From Rhodobacteraceae bacterium D3-12 (GTDB lineage: Bacteria > Pseudomonadota > Alphaproteobacteria > Rhodobacterales > Rhodobacteraceae), in the NCBI GenBank assembly GCA_025916135.1, contig CP104793.1, forward strand, positions 3,819,001 to 3,883,000: 64,000 bases of DNA, in the 5' to 3' direction. Numbering within the stretch: position 1 is the stretch's first letter; every line of letters starts with the position of its first letter. The position numbers and the translations under genes were made by a program. Shown piece after piece: positions 8,215 through 16,670 of this stretch. Under the pieces are notes generated by a model. It ran no database searches, was not told the DNA's origin, and worked only from the letters and a program-made list of their open reading frames with translations.

Positions 8215-9657
8215 ATGTCCACTTCATCACTTTCAGATCAGTCCAATTTGCAAAGCAGCTTTCAGGCGGCGCTCTTTGCCTTGTCGCTCGATCGTGCATC
8301 CGCGACGCCGCTCCATGCCCAGCTGACCGATGCGCTGCGCAAGCTGATCCTGTCGGGGCGCGCGCCGCTAGGGGCGCGCCTGCCGGCCTCGCGGATGCTC
8401 GCGGCGGAACTCTCGATCAGCAGGATGACCGCCACCACCGCGCTGGATCAGCTCACCGCCGAAGGCTACCTTGAGGCGCGAGCCGGCTCCGGCACCTTCG
8501 TGGCCGCCGATCTGCCCCATATCGCGCCGCCCCGGCCCGCCTTGGCCAACACCCCTCTGCCCAAGCCGCGCACCCCGCTGCCGTTCCACGCCGCGATCCC
8601 TGATCTTGCGCTCTTTCCGCACAAGCTCTGGGCGCGTCACCTTGAACGAGCGTGGCGGGCGCCCGATGCGGCCATGCTCGCCCTGCCCGATCCCGCCGGA
8701 TACGCGCCCCTGCGCCGCGCGATCACCGAACACCTGTCAGCGTGGCGCGGGATGGAGGTCGAGCCGCAACAGGTCATCCTTACCTCTGGCGCGGCCGAGG
8801 CGTTTGAACTGGTCGCACGCAGCCTCCTTGCCCCCGGCGATACGGTGCTGACCGAAGACCCCGGCTTTCCCCCGATGCGTCAAGCGATGCAGATGACCGG
8901 CCTTGCGCCCTTGGCCCAGCCGGTTGACGAAGACGGCTTTGACATCGCCACCGCCGCCAGCCGCGCCCCTGATGCGCGCGCCGCGCTTGTCACGCCCTCG
9001 CGGCACTACCCGCTCGGCCTGACCCTGCCGCTCAGCCGCCGCTTGGCGCTGATCGACTGGGCACAAGAGCGGGATGCGCTGATTATCGAAGACGACTACG
9101 ACAGCGAATTCCGCTATGTCGGCCAACCGCTGCCCGCGCTTGCGGCGCTCGATCATGGCGGGCGGGTGTTTTACATCGGCTCGTTCTCGAAACTGCTCAG
9201 CCCGGCGTTGCGGCTGGCCTATCTCGTGGTGCCGCGCCGCCGGTTAGAAGCGGTAGAGCGCACAATGGGCAGCTTTCGTCATACCGCCTCGATGGTGCCG
9301 CAACCGGCACTGGCGAACTTCATGCAAAGCGGTGAATTCGCGGTCCACCTGCGGCGGATGCGGCGGATATATGCGCGGCGGCAAAAGGCGCTTCTGGCGT
9401 CGCTTGCCCGTCACCTGCCGGATCACCTCGTGGCGCAATCCGAACCCTCTGGCATGCATATCGTTGCGCGCCCCGGCCCCGCGCTCACCCGCCCGGATAC
9501 CGAGATCAGCACGCTTGCCGCCAACAACGGGCTGACGCTGCGCGCGCTCTCTCCCTATTTCGAAAGCAACCCGCAACAGGGCTTCATCATGGGCTTTGCC
9601 GGCTTCGACGAAAGCACGCTGGAAAGCGCCGTCAAACGCCTCGCCGCGCTACTTTGA
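8215..9657 (+). CDS. MocR-type PLP-dependent GntR transcriptional regulator
   Basis: 480 residues from the ATG at 8215. The N-terminal winged helix of GntR type (about residues 22-90, with LHAQLTDALRKLILSGR and ARLPASRMLAAELSISRMT) is fused to a fold-type-I aminotransferase domain. The aminotransferase part contains TSGAAEAFELVAR, the EDDYDSEFRY motif and SFSKLLSPALRL, whose lysine is the expected PLP-binding residue. Such proteins use PLP as a sensor and do not normally catalyse transamination. The divergent flavin protein gene is the likely target. No clear ribosome site precedes the ATG, so the mRNA may be nearly leaderless. Confidence 0.92.
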   Translation: MSTSSLSDQSNLQSSFQAALFALSLDRASATPLHAQLTDALRKLILSGRAPLGARLPASRMLAAELSISRMTATTALDQLTAEGYLEARAGSGTFVAADLPHIAPPRPALANTPLPKPRTPLPFHAAIPDLALFPHKLWARHLERAWRAPDAAMLALPDPAGYAPLRRAITEHLSAWRGMEVEPQQVILTSGAAEAFELVARSLLAPGDTVLTEDPGFPPMRQAMQMTGLAPLAQPVDEDGFDIATAASRAPDARAALVTPSRHYPLGLTLPLSRRLALIDWAQERDALIIEDDYDSEFRYVGQPLPALAALDHGGRVFYIGSFSKLLSPALRLAYLVVPRRRLEAVERTMGSFRHTASMVPQPALANFMQSGEFAVHLRRMRRIYARRQKALLASLARHLPDHLVAQSEPSGMHIVARPGPALTRPDTEISTLAANNGLTLRALSPYFESNPQQGFIMGFAGFDESTLESAVKRLAALL

Positions 9658-9686
9658 AGGGCGCGTGCACGCAGGCACCAACCCGA

Positions 9687-10136
9687 TCACCCCGGCAATC
9701 CGCCGGTCAGAACATAGCGCAGGATCTCAACCACCTGCCCCGGTTCCCGCGCCACGGCCAGCGCGGCTGCGTCCACCTCTTTCAACGCGTGATCATGCTC
9801 GGGCATCTGCAAGACGATCAACGACTTGCCCAACGCCGCCGCATAGCCCGCGTCAAACGCCGCGTTCCACTGGCGGTATTTCTCGCCAAAGCGCACCACA
9901 ACCACATCCGCATCGGCAATCCCCTTGCGGGTGCGGATCGCGTTGACCATCGCGCCCTTGTGGTCATGCCAGTATTTGTTCTCTTCGCCGCCCAAAATCG
10001 CCACGCCGCAATCATCCGACGCGCCATGATCCGTCACCGGCGCGAAAAACTCCACGTCCAGCCCTTCGGCCCCGCCGATGATTTGCTCACGCCAATCCGT
10101 GTGAATTTCGCCTGAAAGATAAACCTTGAGTGTCAT
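9687..10136 (-). CDS. ytoQ: YtoQ family protein
   Basis: 149 residues. The sequence matches the YtoQ family through KVYLSGEIHTDWRE at the N terminus, then FFAPVTDHGASDDCG, ENKYWHDHKGAMVNAIRTR and DVVVVRFGEKYRQWNAAFDAG. The fold resembles nucleoside 2-deoxyribosyltransferases, with an acidic or polar pocket, but no reaction has been established. The ATG at 10136 is one codon after a TTG; an AAAAGGAATT ribosome site serves both. It lies just downstream of pheT on the same strand, separated by a GC-rich hairpin. Confidence 0.88.
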   Translation of the reverse strand: MTLKVYLSGEIHTDWREQIIGGAEGLDVEFFAPVTDHGASDDCGVAILGGEENKYWHDHKGAMVNAIRTRKGIADADVVVVRFGEKYRQWNAAFDAGYAAALGKSLIVLQMPEHDHALKEVDAAALAVAREPGQVVEILRYVLTGGLPG

Positions 10137-10158
10137 CAACCTAATTCCTTTTGCGTAG

Positions 10159-10177
10159 GGTGGGGTTTCACCCCACC
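10159..10177. repeat. Intergenic hairpin (GGTGGGG/CCCCACC)
   Basis: A perfect 7-bp stem with loop TTTCA, preceded by GTAG, sits between pheT and ytoQ. A sister copy (GGCGGGG-TTTCA-CCCCGCC, also preceded by GTAG) is at 24477-24495, so this is a dispersed small palindromic element. Confidence 0.6.
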
Positions 10178-10182
10178 ACCCG

Positions 10183-12578
10183 TCAGCCGCGCAACACGCT
10201 GCCTGTAGCCTTGCTCACCTTCTCGACGATCTTGGCACCGACGGCTTCGATATCGGCATCCTTCAACGTCTTGTCGCTTGGTTGCAACCGCACCGTGATC
10301 GCGAGCGATTTTTTGCCCTCGCCCAGCGATCCGCCGATGAATTCGTCAAATACCCGCACGTTCTCGATCAATGCCTTGTCCGCACCGGCGGCGGCATTGA
10401 CCAGCGTCAACGCCTCGACCGCCTCGTCCACGACAAAGGCGAAATCGCGCTCGACCGCCTGAAGGTCAGACGCATTCAGCGCCGGACGTGCCGTCGCCTT
10501 GCGCCGTGCGGCGGGCACCTCTTCGGGCCAGAGGGTAAAGGCCACAGCCGGGCCTTTCACATCCATCGCGGCCAGAACCTTGGGGTGGACCTCGCCAAAG
10601 GTGCCCAGCACCTTTTTCGGCCCCAAACAAATCCGCCCGTGCCGCCCCGGATGCCACCATTCGGCTCCGTCACGCAGGATCTGCACCTTGGCCGGTGCGC
10701 CAATCGCGGCCAGCACCGCCTCGGCGTCGGCCTTGGCGTCATAAACGTCGACATCACGCGCCGCGCCGTGCACGTCCTTGGGCGATGTCCGCCCGACCAG
10801 CAGCCCGCAAATCTGCACATGCTGCTCTTCCGGCTCGCCGCCATGAAACGCCGGACCCACCTCGAACAGGCCAAAGTTCCCCTGCCCGCGCGCCTGATTG
10901 CGTGCGGCGGCCTGCAGCAGACCGGGCAAAAGATCGGGGCGCATGTGGCTCATCTCGCTGGAAATCGGGTTCTCCAGCATGGTGACGTCGGTGCCGCCGC
11001 CGAACAACGCGGCGCTGGCCTGATCAATGAACGAATAGGTCACGCATTCGTTGTAGCCCAGCTGCGCACAGGCCCGCTTGGCCGCCTGTTCGCGGCGTTG
11101 CAACGGGGTCAGGATCGGGCGCGGCACACCATCCTGCACGCGCCGCATCGGCTTGCCTTCCAGCTTGGTCAGAGAGGCAACCCGCGCCACCTCTTCCACC
11201 AGATCGGCCTCGCCCATCACATCGGGGCGCCAGCTCGGCACATGCGCCATGTTCCCTTCCAGCTTGAATCCCAGCTTGGTCAGCGTCTGGCGCTGCTCGC
11301 TCTCTGGAATTTCCATCCCCACAAGCGAGATCACCCGCGCCGGGTCCAGCTTGAACGCACGCGCCGTATTGGGCACCTCGCCGGCGGTCACAACGCTCGA
11401 CGCTTCTCCACCGCACAGGTCGAGAATCATCTGCGTCGCCAGCTCGATCGCGGGCATGTTGAACTCGGGGTCAATGCCGCGCTCGTTGCGATAGCGCGCG
11501 TCCGAATTGATCTTGAGCGCGCGGCCCGTGTAAGCGATCTGCACGTGGTTCCACACCGCCGCCTCAAGAAAGACATTGGTCGTCTCACCGGTACAACCCG
11601 TGGCCAGCCCGCCCATGATCCCGCCGATCGATTCAACACCCGCATCGTCGGAAATCACCACTTGCCCTTCGCTGAAGGTGTATTCCTTCTCATCCAAGCC
11701 AACGAGGGTCTCGCCCCCTTGGCGCGGTGAATGCGCAAATCGCCCTGCACCTTGTCGGCATCGAACACATGCAGCGGGCGGTTCTGGTCAAAGGTGAAGA
11801 AATTCGTCACATCGACCAGCGCCGAAATGGGCCGCAAGCCAATCGCCCGCAACCGATCCTGAAGCCACTGCGGGCTTGGCCCGTTGGTGACATTGCGGAT
11901 CAACCGCCCGGCGAACACATAACAGCCGTCGCTCGTGTCCTCATCAATGCTCACCTTGATCGGACAGGGGAACTCCCCCTCGACATGCGCGCTCTTGGCC
12001 GGTTTCAACGTGCCCAGACCCCGCGCCGCCAGATCACGCGCAATGCCGCGCACGCCCAGCGCATCCTGCCGGTTCGGCGTGATCGCGATGTCGATGACCG
12101 GATCGACCTTGGCCGGCTCATTCGCCGCCAGCCAGTCGACGAACCGCTCGCCCACTTCGCCGCTCGGCAGCTCGATGATGCCGTCATGCTCGTCAGAAAG
12201 CTCAAGCTCACGCTCGCTCGCCATCATGCCGTGGCTTTCCACGCCGCGGATTTTCCCGACAGACAGCGTTACGTCGATGCCCGGCACATAATCGCCCGGC
12301 TTGGCCAGAACCACCGTAATGCCTTCCCGTGCATTGGGCGCGCCGCAAACGATCTGCTTTTCGCCTTCGTCGGTTTCAACCGTGCAGACGCGCAAACGGT
12401 CCGCATCCGGGTGCTGCTCGGCCGATGTGACCTTGGCCAGCGTAAAGCTGGACAGCCGGTCCAACGGATTGATGATCTCTTCGACCTCAAGCCCGAGATC
12501 GGTCAGCGCCTCGGCGATCGCATCGACCGAAGCAGTGGTTTCAAGGTGATCCTTGAGCCAGGAGAGGGTGAATTTCAT
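10183..12578 (-). CDS. pheT: Phenylalanine-tRNA ligase beta subunit, frameshifted in this sequence
   Basis: Two overlapping frames together make one PheT of about 798 residues, the normal length. The first (start 12578, [14 protein letters not shown]) covers the tRNA-binding EMAP-like domain and the start of B3/B4, and derails after [20 protein letters not shown]. The second resumes at once with [18 protein letters not shown] and runs to the ferredoxin-fold anticodon-binding domain (stop at 10183). The break is at a run of five C on the plus strand (about 11713-11718); adding one base restores the expected [13 protein letters not shown]. PheT is essential, and no canonical slippery heptamer with fitting codons is seen, so a base-call or assembly deletion is the likeliest explanation. 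Confidence 0.92.
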
Positions 12579-12587
12579 GTTGGACCC

Positions 12588-12866
12588 CTAGTTGAGCTTG
12601 GCGGCGACATCATCGTAATCGCCCATCCGCAAAAGTTTGATTTCACGCCACAGCCGGATCGTCGGCTTGAGCGCGAAAAAGATCGAGCCGATCAGGAACA
12701 GCCATGTCCCCGACACTTGCAGGCTCTCGAAGAAGAAAAACACCGACCCGACGACAAACAACGCCGCCGCCGCGAAATCCACCGCCGTATAGGCGACCTC
12801 GGTCAGCGCATAGAACCGGCGCTGTTCGGGCGTGTGGTCCGAGCGGGGGGTGTGGAAGAGTTTCAT
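12588..12866 (-). CDS. YrhK-like small membrane protein
   Basis: 92 residues with two hydrophobic helices (about 30-48 and 54-68), FAAAALFVVGSVFFFFES and GTWLFLIGSIFFALKP, followed by TIRLWREIKLLR. This is the YrhK-like domain, whose function is unknown. It stops 9 bases before pheT starts, so it is probably cotranscribed with pheT and sits inside the pheS-pheT pair. An AGGAAGTAGAGCC ribosome site precedes the ATG. Confidence 0.75.
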   Translation of the reverse strand: MKLFHTPRSDHTPEQRRFYALTEVAYTAVDFAAAALFVVGSVFFFFESLQVSGTWLFLIGSIFFALKPTIRLWREIKLLRMGDYDDVAAKLN

Positions 12867-13221
12867 GGCTCTACTTCCTGTTTCTATCTGTTTTTCTCTG
12901 TGTTTTCATTGCTTTAACCCAGAAAAATTCGTATAATTAGCTCTAGAAGAAGCCTTCGAAACAGATAGGAAAGGAATTGAACGATGGGTTGGAATGCTCG
13001 GGATCTCTTCACAAAGCGATTCGCTGATTTTATGATTAAAATCAACCGCTTGCGCGAATTTTTGAACCAGCAACCGGGAACCGGGTCCTTCGCCTTCGGC
13101 TCAGTCGCTCGCAAACAACTCGCGACCCGGTTCCCGGTTGCTACTTTTAACCCATATCTAGACGCTCTTGTCAACCCGCCACTACATATTGTGTAAAGGA
13201 GTGGCTTTCGAGCAACTTCCC
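12867..13221. other. 355-base gap between pheS and yrhK with a large hairpin
   Basis: No convincing gene is visible. The gap is notably AT-rich except for the long inverted repeat described separately. A 70-codon frame at 12984-13196 (+) has a good AGGAAAGGAA site but resembles no family and runs through the palindrome. A TTGACA hexamer on the minus strand at 13169-13174 could be a promoter for yrhK-pheT. Confidence 0.5.
13069..13142. repeat. Perfect 19-bp inverted repeat with 36-base loop
   Basis: AGCAACCGGGAACCGGGTC at 13069-13087 is exactly mirrored at 13124-13142. The loop contains CCTTCGCCTTCGG and CGCTCGCAAAC, which can pair little. The structure lies between pheS and yrhK-pheT. It is far longer than an ordinary terminator stem and lacks a T-run on the pheS strand, so it may be an mRNA processing or regulatory structure, or a dispersed palindromic element. 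Confidence 0.7.
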
Positions 13222-14295
13222 TCACCGCGACAACCCCCCATGCAGGTTCGGCTGATCCAAGCTCGCAAAGCCATAATTCCTGAGCCAGCGCAGGTCTGAA
13301 TCAAAGAACGCCCGCAAATCCGGTATCCCGTATTTCAGCATCGCGATCCGGTCGATCCCCATGCCAAAGGCAAAGCCCTGATACTCATCCGGGTCGATCC
13401 CGCCAGAGCGCAGCACATGCGGATGCACCATGCCCGAGCCGAGCACCTCCATCCAGTCGTCGCCCTCGCCGATACGCAGCTGCCCATCGACCCACGAGCA
13501 TTGAATATCCACCTCGGCCGATGGCTCGGTGAAGGGGAAATGCGAGGCGCGGAAGCGGGTCTTGATCCCGTCGATTTCAAAGAAGGCCGAGAAGAACTCC
13601 TCAAGCACCCATTTCAGGTTCGCCATCGAGATGTCCTTGTCCAGCGCCAGCCCCTCGATCTGGTGGAACATCGGGGTGTGCGTCTGGTCATAATCGGCGC
13701 GATAAACACGACCCGGACAGATGATGCGAATGGGCGCGCCCTGTCCCAACATCGAGCGGATCTGGACCGGAGAGGTATGGGTGCGCAGCACATGCGGCGG
13801 ACGGTTGTCGCCCTCTTCGCGGTGCATGTAGAACGTGTCCATCTCGGCGCGGGCCGGATGGTGGCTGGGGATGTTCAGCGCGTCGAAATTGTGCCAGTCG
13901 CTCTCCACCTGCGGCCCCTCGGCCACGGCAAAGCCCATGTCGGCGAAGATCGCGGTGACTTCCTCTGTCACTTGGGAAATCGGGTGGATCGTGCCAACCC
14001 GCCGGTCGCGCGCAGGCAATGTCACGTCCAGCCACTCAGCGCGCAGGCGTTCATCCAGCAACACATCGGCCAGCGCCTCTTTCTTGGCGACCAAAGCCGA
14101 GTTGATCTCGTCCTTGAGATGGTTGAGCTTTGGCCCCATGATCTGCCGCTCTTCCGGCGTCATCTTGCCCAGCTCGCGCATTTTCAGGGAAATCTCGCCC
14201 TTCTTGCCCACGGCCTGCACACGCAGGTCTTCCAATGCGGTCTCGTCGCCCGCTTCGGCAATCAAGCCAATGTATTTCTGTCTCAGATCGTCCAT
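13222..14295 (-). CDS. pheS: Phenylalanine-tRNA ligase alpha subunit
   Basis: 357 residues from the ATG at 14295, which has a GGAGGG ribosome site; an in-frame start nine codons earlier lacks one. The N-terminal coiled coil (about 1-90) is followed by the class II catalytic core: the motif 1 region with [19 protein letters not shown], the [15 protein letters not shown] block, motif 2 around [21 protein letters not shown], and motif 3 [18 protein letters not shown] near the C terminus. It forms an alpha2-beta2 enzyme with PheT to charge tRNA-Phe. Unlike in many bacteria, pheT is not directly adjacent: about 350 bases and yrhK intervene. Confidence 0.97.
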   Translation of the reverse strand: MDDLRQKYIGLIAEAGDETALEDLRVQAVGKKGEISLKMRELGKMTPEERQIMGPKLNHLKDEINSALVAKKEALADVLLDERLRAEWLDVTLPARDRRVGTIHPISQVTEEVTAIFADMGFAVAEGPQVESDWHNFDALNIPSHHPARAEMDTFYMHREEGDNRPPHVLRTHTSPVQIRSMLGQGAPIRIICPGRVYRADYDQTHTPMFHQIEGLALDKDISMANLKWVLEEFFSAFFEIDGIKTRFRASHFPFTEPSAEVDIQCSWVDGQLRIGEGDDWMEVLGSGMVHPHVLRSGGIDPDEYQGFAFGMGIDRIAMLKYGIPDLRAFFDSDLRWLRNYGFASLDQPNLHGGLSR

Positions 14296-14430
14296 CCGAC
14301 CCTCCGGGAATAAGTTGAGCATGTGCTAGCCACCCAAGGCCATGATTGCAAGCCAATGCGCCGCTTTCATAGGGATTGCAGCGCCCCGATTGGCGTGACA
14401 AGCTCTGCCTGAATTGCAAAGGCCGCTGAA

Positions 14431-15618
14431 ATGACCCCCGCTCCTGCCTCTCCTGCGCGTCCTTGGCTGGTGCTGGCCGGGCTGGCGCTTGGGTTGACCG
14501 TGACCAACGGGTTTGCGCGCTTTGCCTATGGGCTTTTGCTGCCCGCGATGAAGGCCGAGCTGGACTGGACCTATGCCCAGGCCGGGTGGCTCAATACCGC
14601 GAATGCGCTTGGCTATATTCTTGGGGCGGTGCTGACCATGGGGTTGATCGGGCGGGTCGGGCCGACGCGGCTCTTTGTGTTCGGCTTGCTGACCACGACT
14701 GTCACGCTTCTGGCGACCGGGCTTTACACCGCGCTCTGGTGGCAAACGCTCTGGCGGGTGCTGGCCGGGGTGTTCGGGGCGATGTCGTTCTCCACCGCAG
14801 GGGCGCTGGCGGCACAGCTGTTCCAGAACGATGCGCGGCGCAATGCCTTGGCGATTGCCTTGCTGTTCGGGTCTGGCGGCGGGCTGGGGATCGTGCTGGC
14901 CGGGGCGGCCTTGCCCTTGATGCTTGGCGTTTATGGCAACGGCGCATGGCCCTATGGCTGGGTGCTGATCGGGCTGGTCAGCCTTGCCGTTCTGCCGCTT
15001 GGCCTGTGGTCCGCAACACAGATCACCCCGCCGAAACCCGGTGCAACGCGCCCCGCCCCCCTGCCGATCCGCGCCATGTTGGGAGAGCTGGGTGGCTATG
15101 CCTGTTTCGGCATGGGCTATATCGTCTACCTCACGTTCCTCTCCGCTTGGATGAGCGAGCAATCCGCAGAGCCGTGGTTCATCGCCTTGGTCTGGGTGGT
15201 GCTCGGCTCTTGCATCTTTGTCTCGCCGGTCCTGTGGCGGCCCGTGCTGGCGCGGCACGCATCGGGGCGACCGCTGGCGTTGATCCTCACCGGCATCGCG
15301 GTCGGCTCGGCCCTGCCCGTGCTGGTGCCGGGCGGCGCGGCGCTGATCCTGTCGGCCACCATCTTTGGCCTATGCGTGTTCATGCCGCCGGGCGCAGTGA
15401 CCAGCTTCACGCGCCAAAACCTCGGCCCCGAAAGCTGGGGCGCGGCGATCAGTTTTTATACCGTGGTCTTTGCCATCGCCCAAACCGCCGGCCCCTATGC
15501 TGCCGGGCTTCTGGGCGATCTGTCGGGCAACATCGGCCATGGGCTTTTGGTGGCGGCTGCTGTGTTGTTGCTGGGCAGCGGGCTGGCCATGCTGCAAAAA
15601 CCGCTGGCGGAGGGCTAA
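14431..15618 (+). CDS. MFS transporter, YbfB/YjiJ family
   Basis: 395 residues with about twelve hydrophobic helices. The N-terminal GLALGLTVTNGFARFAYGLLLPAMKAEL is the hallmark of the YbfB/YjiJ group of the major facilitator superfamily. The loop after helix 2 has GLIGRVGPTRLF, a degenerate form of the usual GxxxDRxGRR motif. Substrates of this family are unknown; sugars or organic acids have been suggested. It diverges from pheS with a 135-base gap, and the next gene converges on it. Confidence 0.88.
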   Translation: MTPAPASPARPWLVLAGLALGLTVTNGFARFAYGLLLPAMKAELDWTYAQAGWLNTANALGYILGAVLTMGLIGRVGPTRLFVFGLLTTTVTLLATGLYTALWWQTLWRVLAGVFGAMSFSTAGALAAQLFQNDARRNALAIALLFGSGGGLGIVLAGAALPLMLGVYGNGAWPYGWVLIGLVSLAVLPLGLWSATQITPPKPGATRPAPLPIRAMLGELGGYACFGMGYIVYLTFLSAWMSEQSAEPWFIALVWVVLGSCIFVSPVLWRPVLARHASGRPLALILTGIAVGSALPVLVPGGAALILSATIFGLCVFMPPGAVTSFTRQNLGPESWGAAISFYTVVFAIAQTAGPYAAGLLGDLSGNIGHGLLVAAAVLLLGSGLAMLQKPLAEG

Positions 15619-15675
15619 GGCGCGGATCGCGACCGCAGGCGGGGAAACCCCGTAACCCGCCTCGTTATGCAGCCC

Positions 15676-16620
15676 CTACTCCGTCTCGCCGCCAATCCGC
15701 CCCTTCAGCCGCAACAACCCGACAAGCCCTTCATCGCGCAGCCGCTTCAAGTCTCCCTCGCCCAGACCGGCCAGCATCCCCTCGACCTCATCCACCAGCG
15801 TCGCGCTCACCTCGTCGCTGAGCACCGGATCACCCAGTTCGGCCCAACGCGCTGCCTGTGTTGGGCCCAAATGCGCCATATAGTGTCGAAATCCGCCATC
15901 GCCCCCGCCAAGATGATAGGTCGCAAACGGCCCCATCAAGGCCCAGCGCAACCCCGGCCCGAACGCCATCGCCCGGTCAACATCTCCGGCACTGGCATAG
16001 CCCTCGCTGACCAAATGCACCGCCTCGCGAAACACGGCCGAGGTCAGGCGGTTCGCCACATGCCCGACCACATCGCGCTTCAAGGTGATCACCTCACGCC
16101 CGATGCGCGTGTAAAACGCCGCCGCCCGCGCCATGGCCTCGGCATCTGTCGCCTTGCCGGGGACCAGTTCGACCAAGGGGATCAAATGCGGCGGATTGAA
16201 CGGATGCGCCACCAAAACACGGCCCGGATGCACCGCTTGGGCCTGAATATCGCTCGCCAATAGCGAAGAGGTTGAGGAGGCGATCAACGCCGCCTCTGGC
16301 GCGCCCGCCTCGATCTCGGCCAGAATGGCGCGCTTTGCGTCAATCCGGTCCGGCCCGCATTCCTGCACCAGATCGACACCCTCGCAGGCCGCGCCAATCG
16401 TCGTGGCAAAGCGCAGCCGCTCCTGTGGCACCGGCCCCTGCGCCATGCCCAACCGCTCAAGATCGGGCCAGGCCGCCGCCACAGCATCCCGCACCCGCGC
16501 CTCGACCCCCTCGGCCACGTCCTGCACCGTCACGCGCATCCCATGCGCCAGAAACAGCGCGGCCCAGCTTTGCCCGATCAGCCCGCCACCGATCACCGCT
16601 ATGCGCGTTATATCTGCCAT
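15676..16620 (-). CDS. 3-hydroxyacyl-CoA dehydrogenase-like NAD-dependent enzyme
   Basis: 314 residues. The Rossmann motif GGGLIGQSWAALFLAHG (about 11-27) is followed by an acidic residue for NAD, then the SSTSSLLASDIQ and VAHPFNPPHLIPLVEL motifs, and a C-terminal helical domain with DVVGHVANRLTSAVFREAVHLVSEG. The HPFNPP block and short length put it with the L-carnitine 3-dehydrogenase / L-gulonate 3-dehydrogenase branch rather than fatty-acid oxidation enzymes. The natural substrate cannot be read from the sequence. It is alone between a convergent MFS gene and trkH. Confidence 0.85.
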   Translation of the reverse strand: MADITRIAVIGGGLIGQSWAALFLAHGMRVTVQDVAEGVEARVRDAVAAAWPDLERLGMAQGPVPQERLRFATTIGAACEGVDLVQECGPDRIDAKRAILAEIEAGAPEAALIASSTSSLLASDIQAQAVHPGRVLVAHPFNPPHLIPLVELVPGKATDAEAMARAAAFYTRIGREVITLKRDVVGHVANRLTSAVFREAVHLVSEGYASAGDVDRAMAFGPGLRWALMGPFATYHLGGGDGGFRHYMAHLGPTQAARWAELGDPVLSDEVSATLVDEVEGMLAGLGEGDLKRLRDEGLVGLLRLKGRIGGETE

Positions 16621-16670
16621 TCTCGCCCCCTTTTGCCGCGACCATGCGATGTCACATCACGCCCGACGCG

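Noticed and set aside
10282-11730. Long plus-strand open frame (482 codons) opposite pheT
   Set aside because: Shadow of pheT; rich in Arg, His and Gln with no recognisable domain, as expected for antisense of GC-rich coding DNA.
11695-11730. Programmed ribosomal frameshift as the explanation for split pheT
   Set aside because: The codons at the break (AAG GGG) do not form a canonical slippery heptamer in the needed frame, and no such mechanism is known for pheT.
12984-13196. 70-codon plus-strand frame with a good AGGAAAGGAA site in the pheS-yrhK gap
   Set aside because: It runs straight through the 19-bp palindrome, resembles no family, and opposes the operon; better seen as chance within non-coding DNA.
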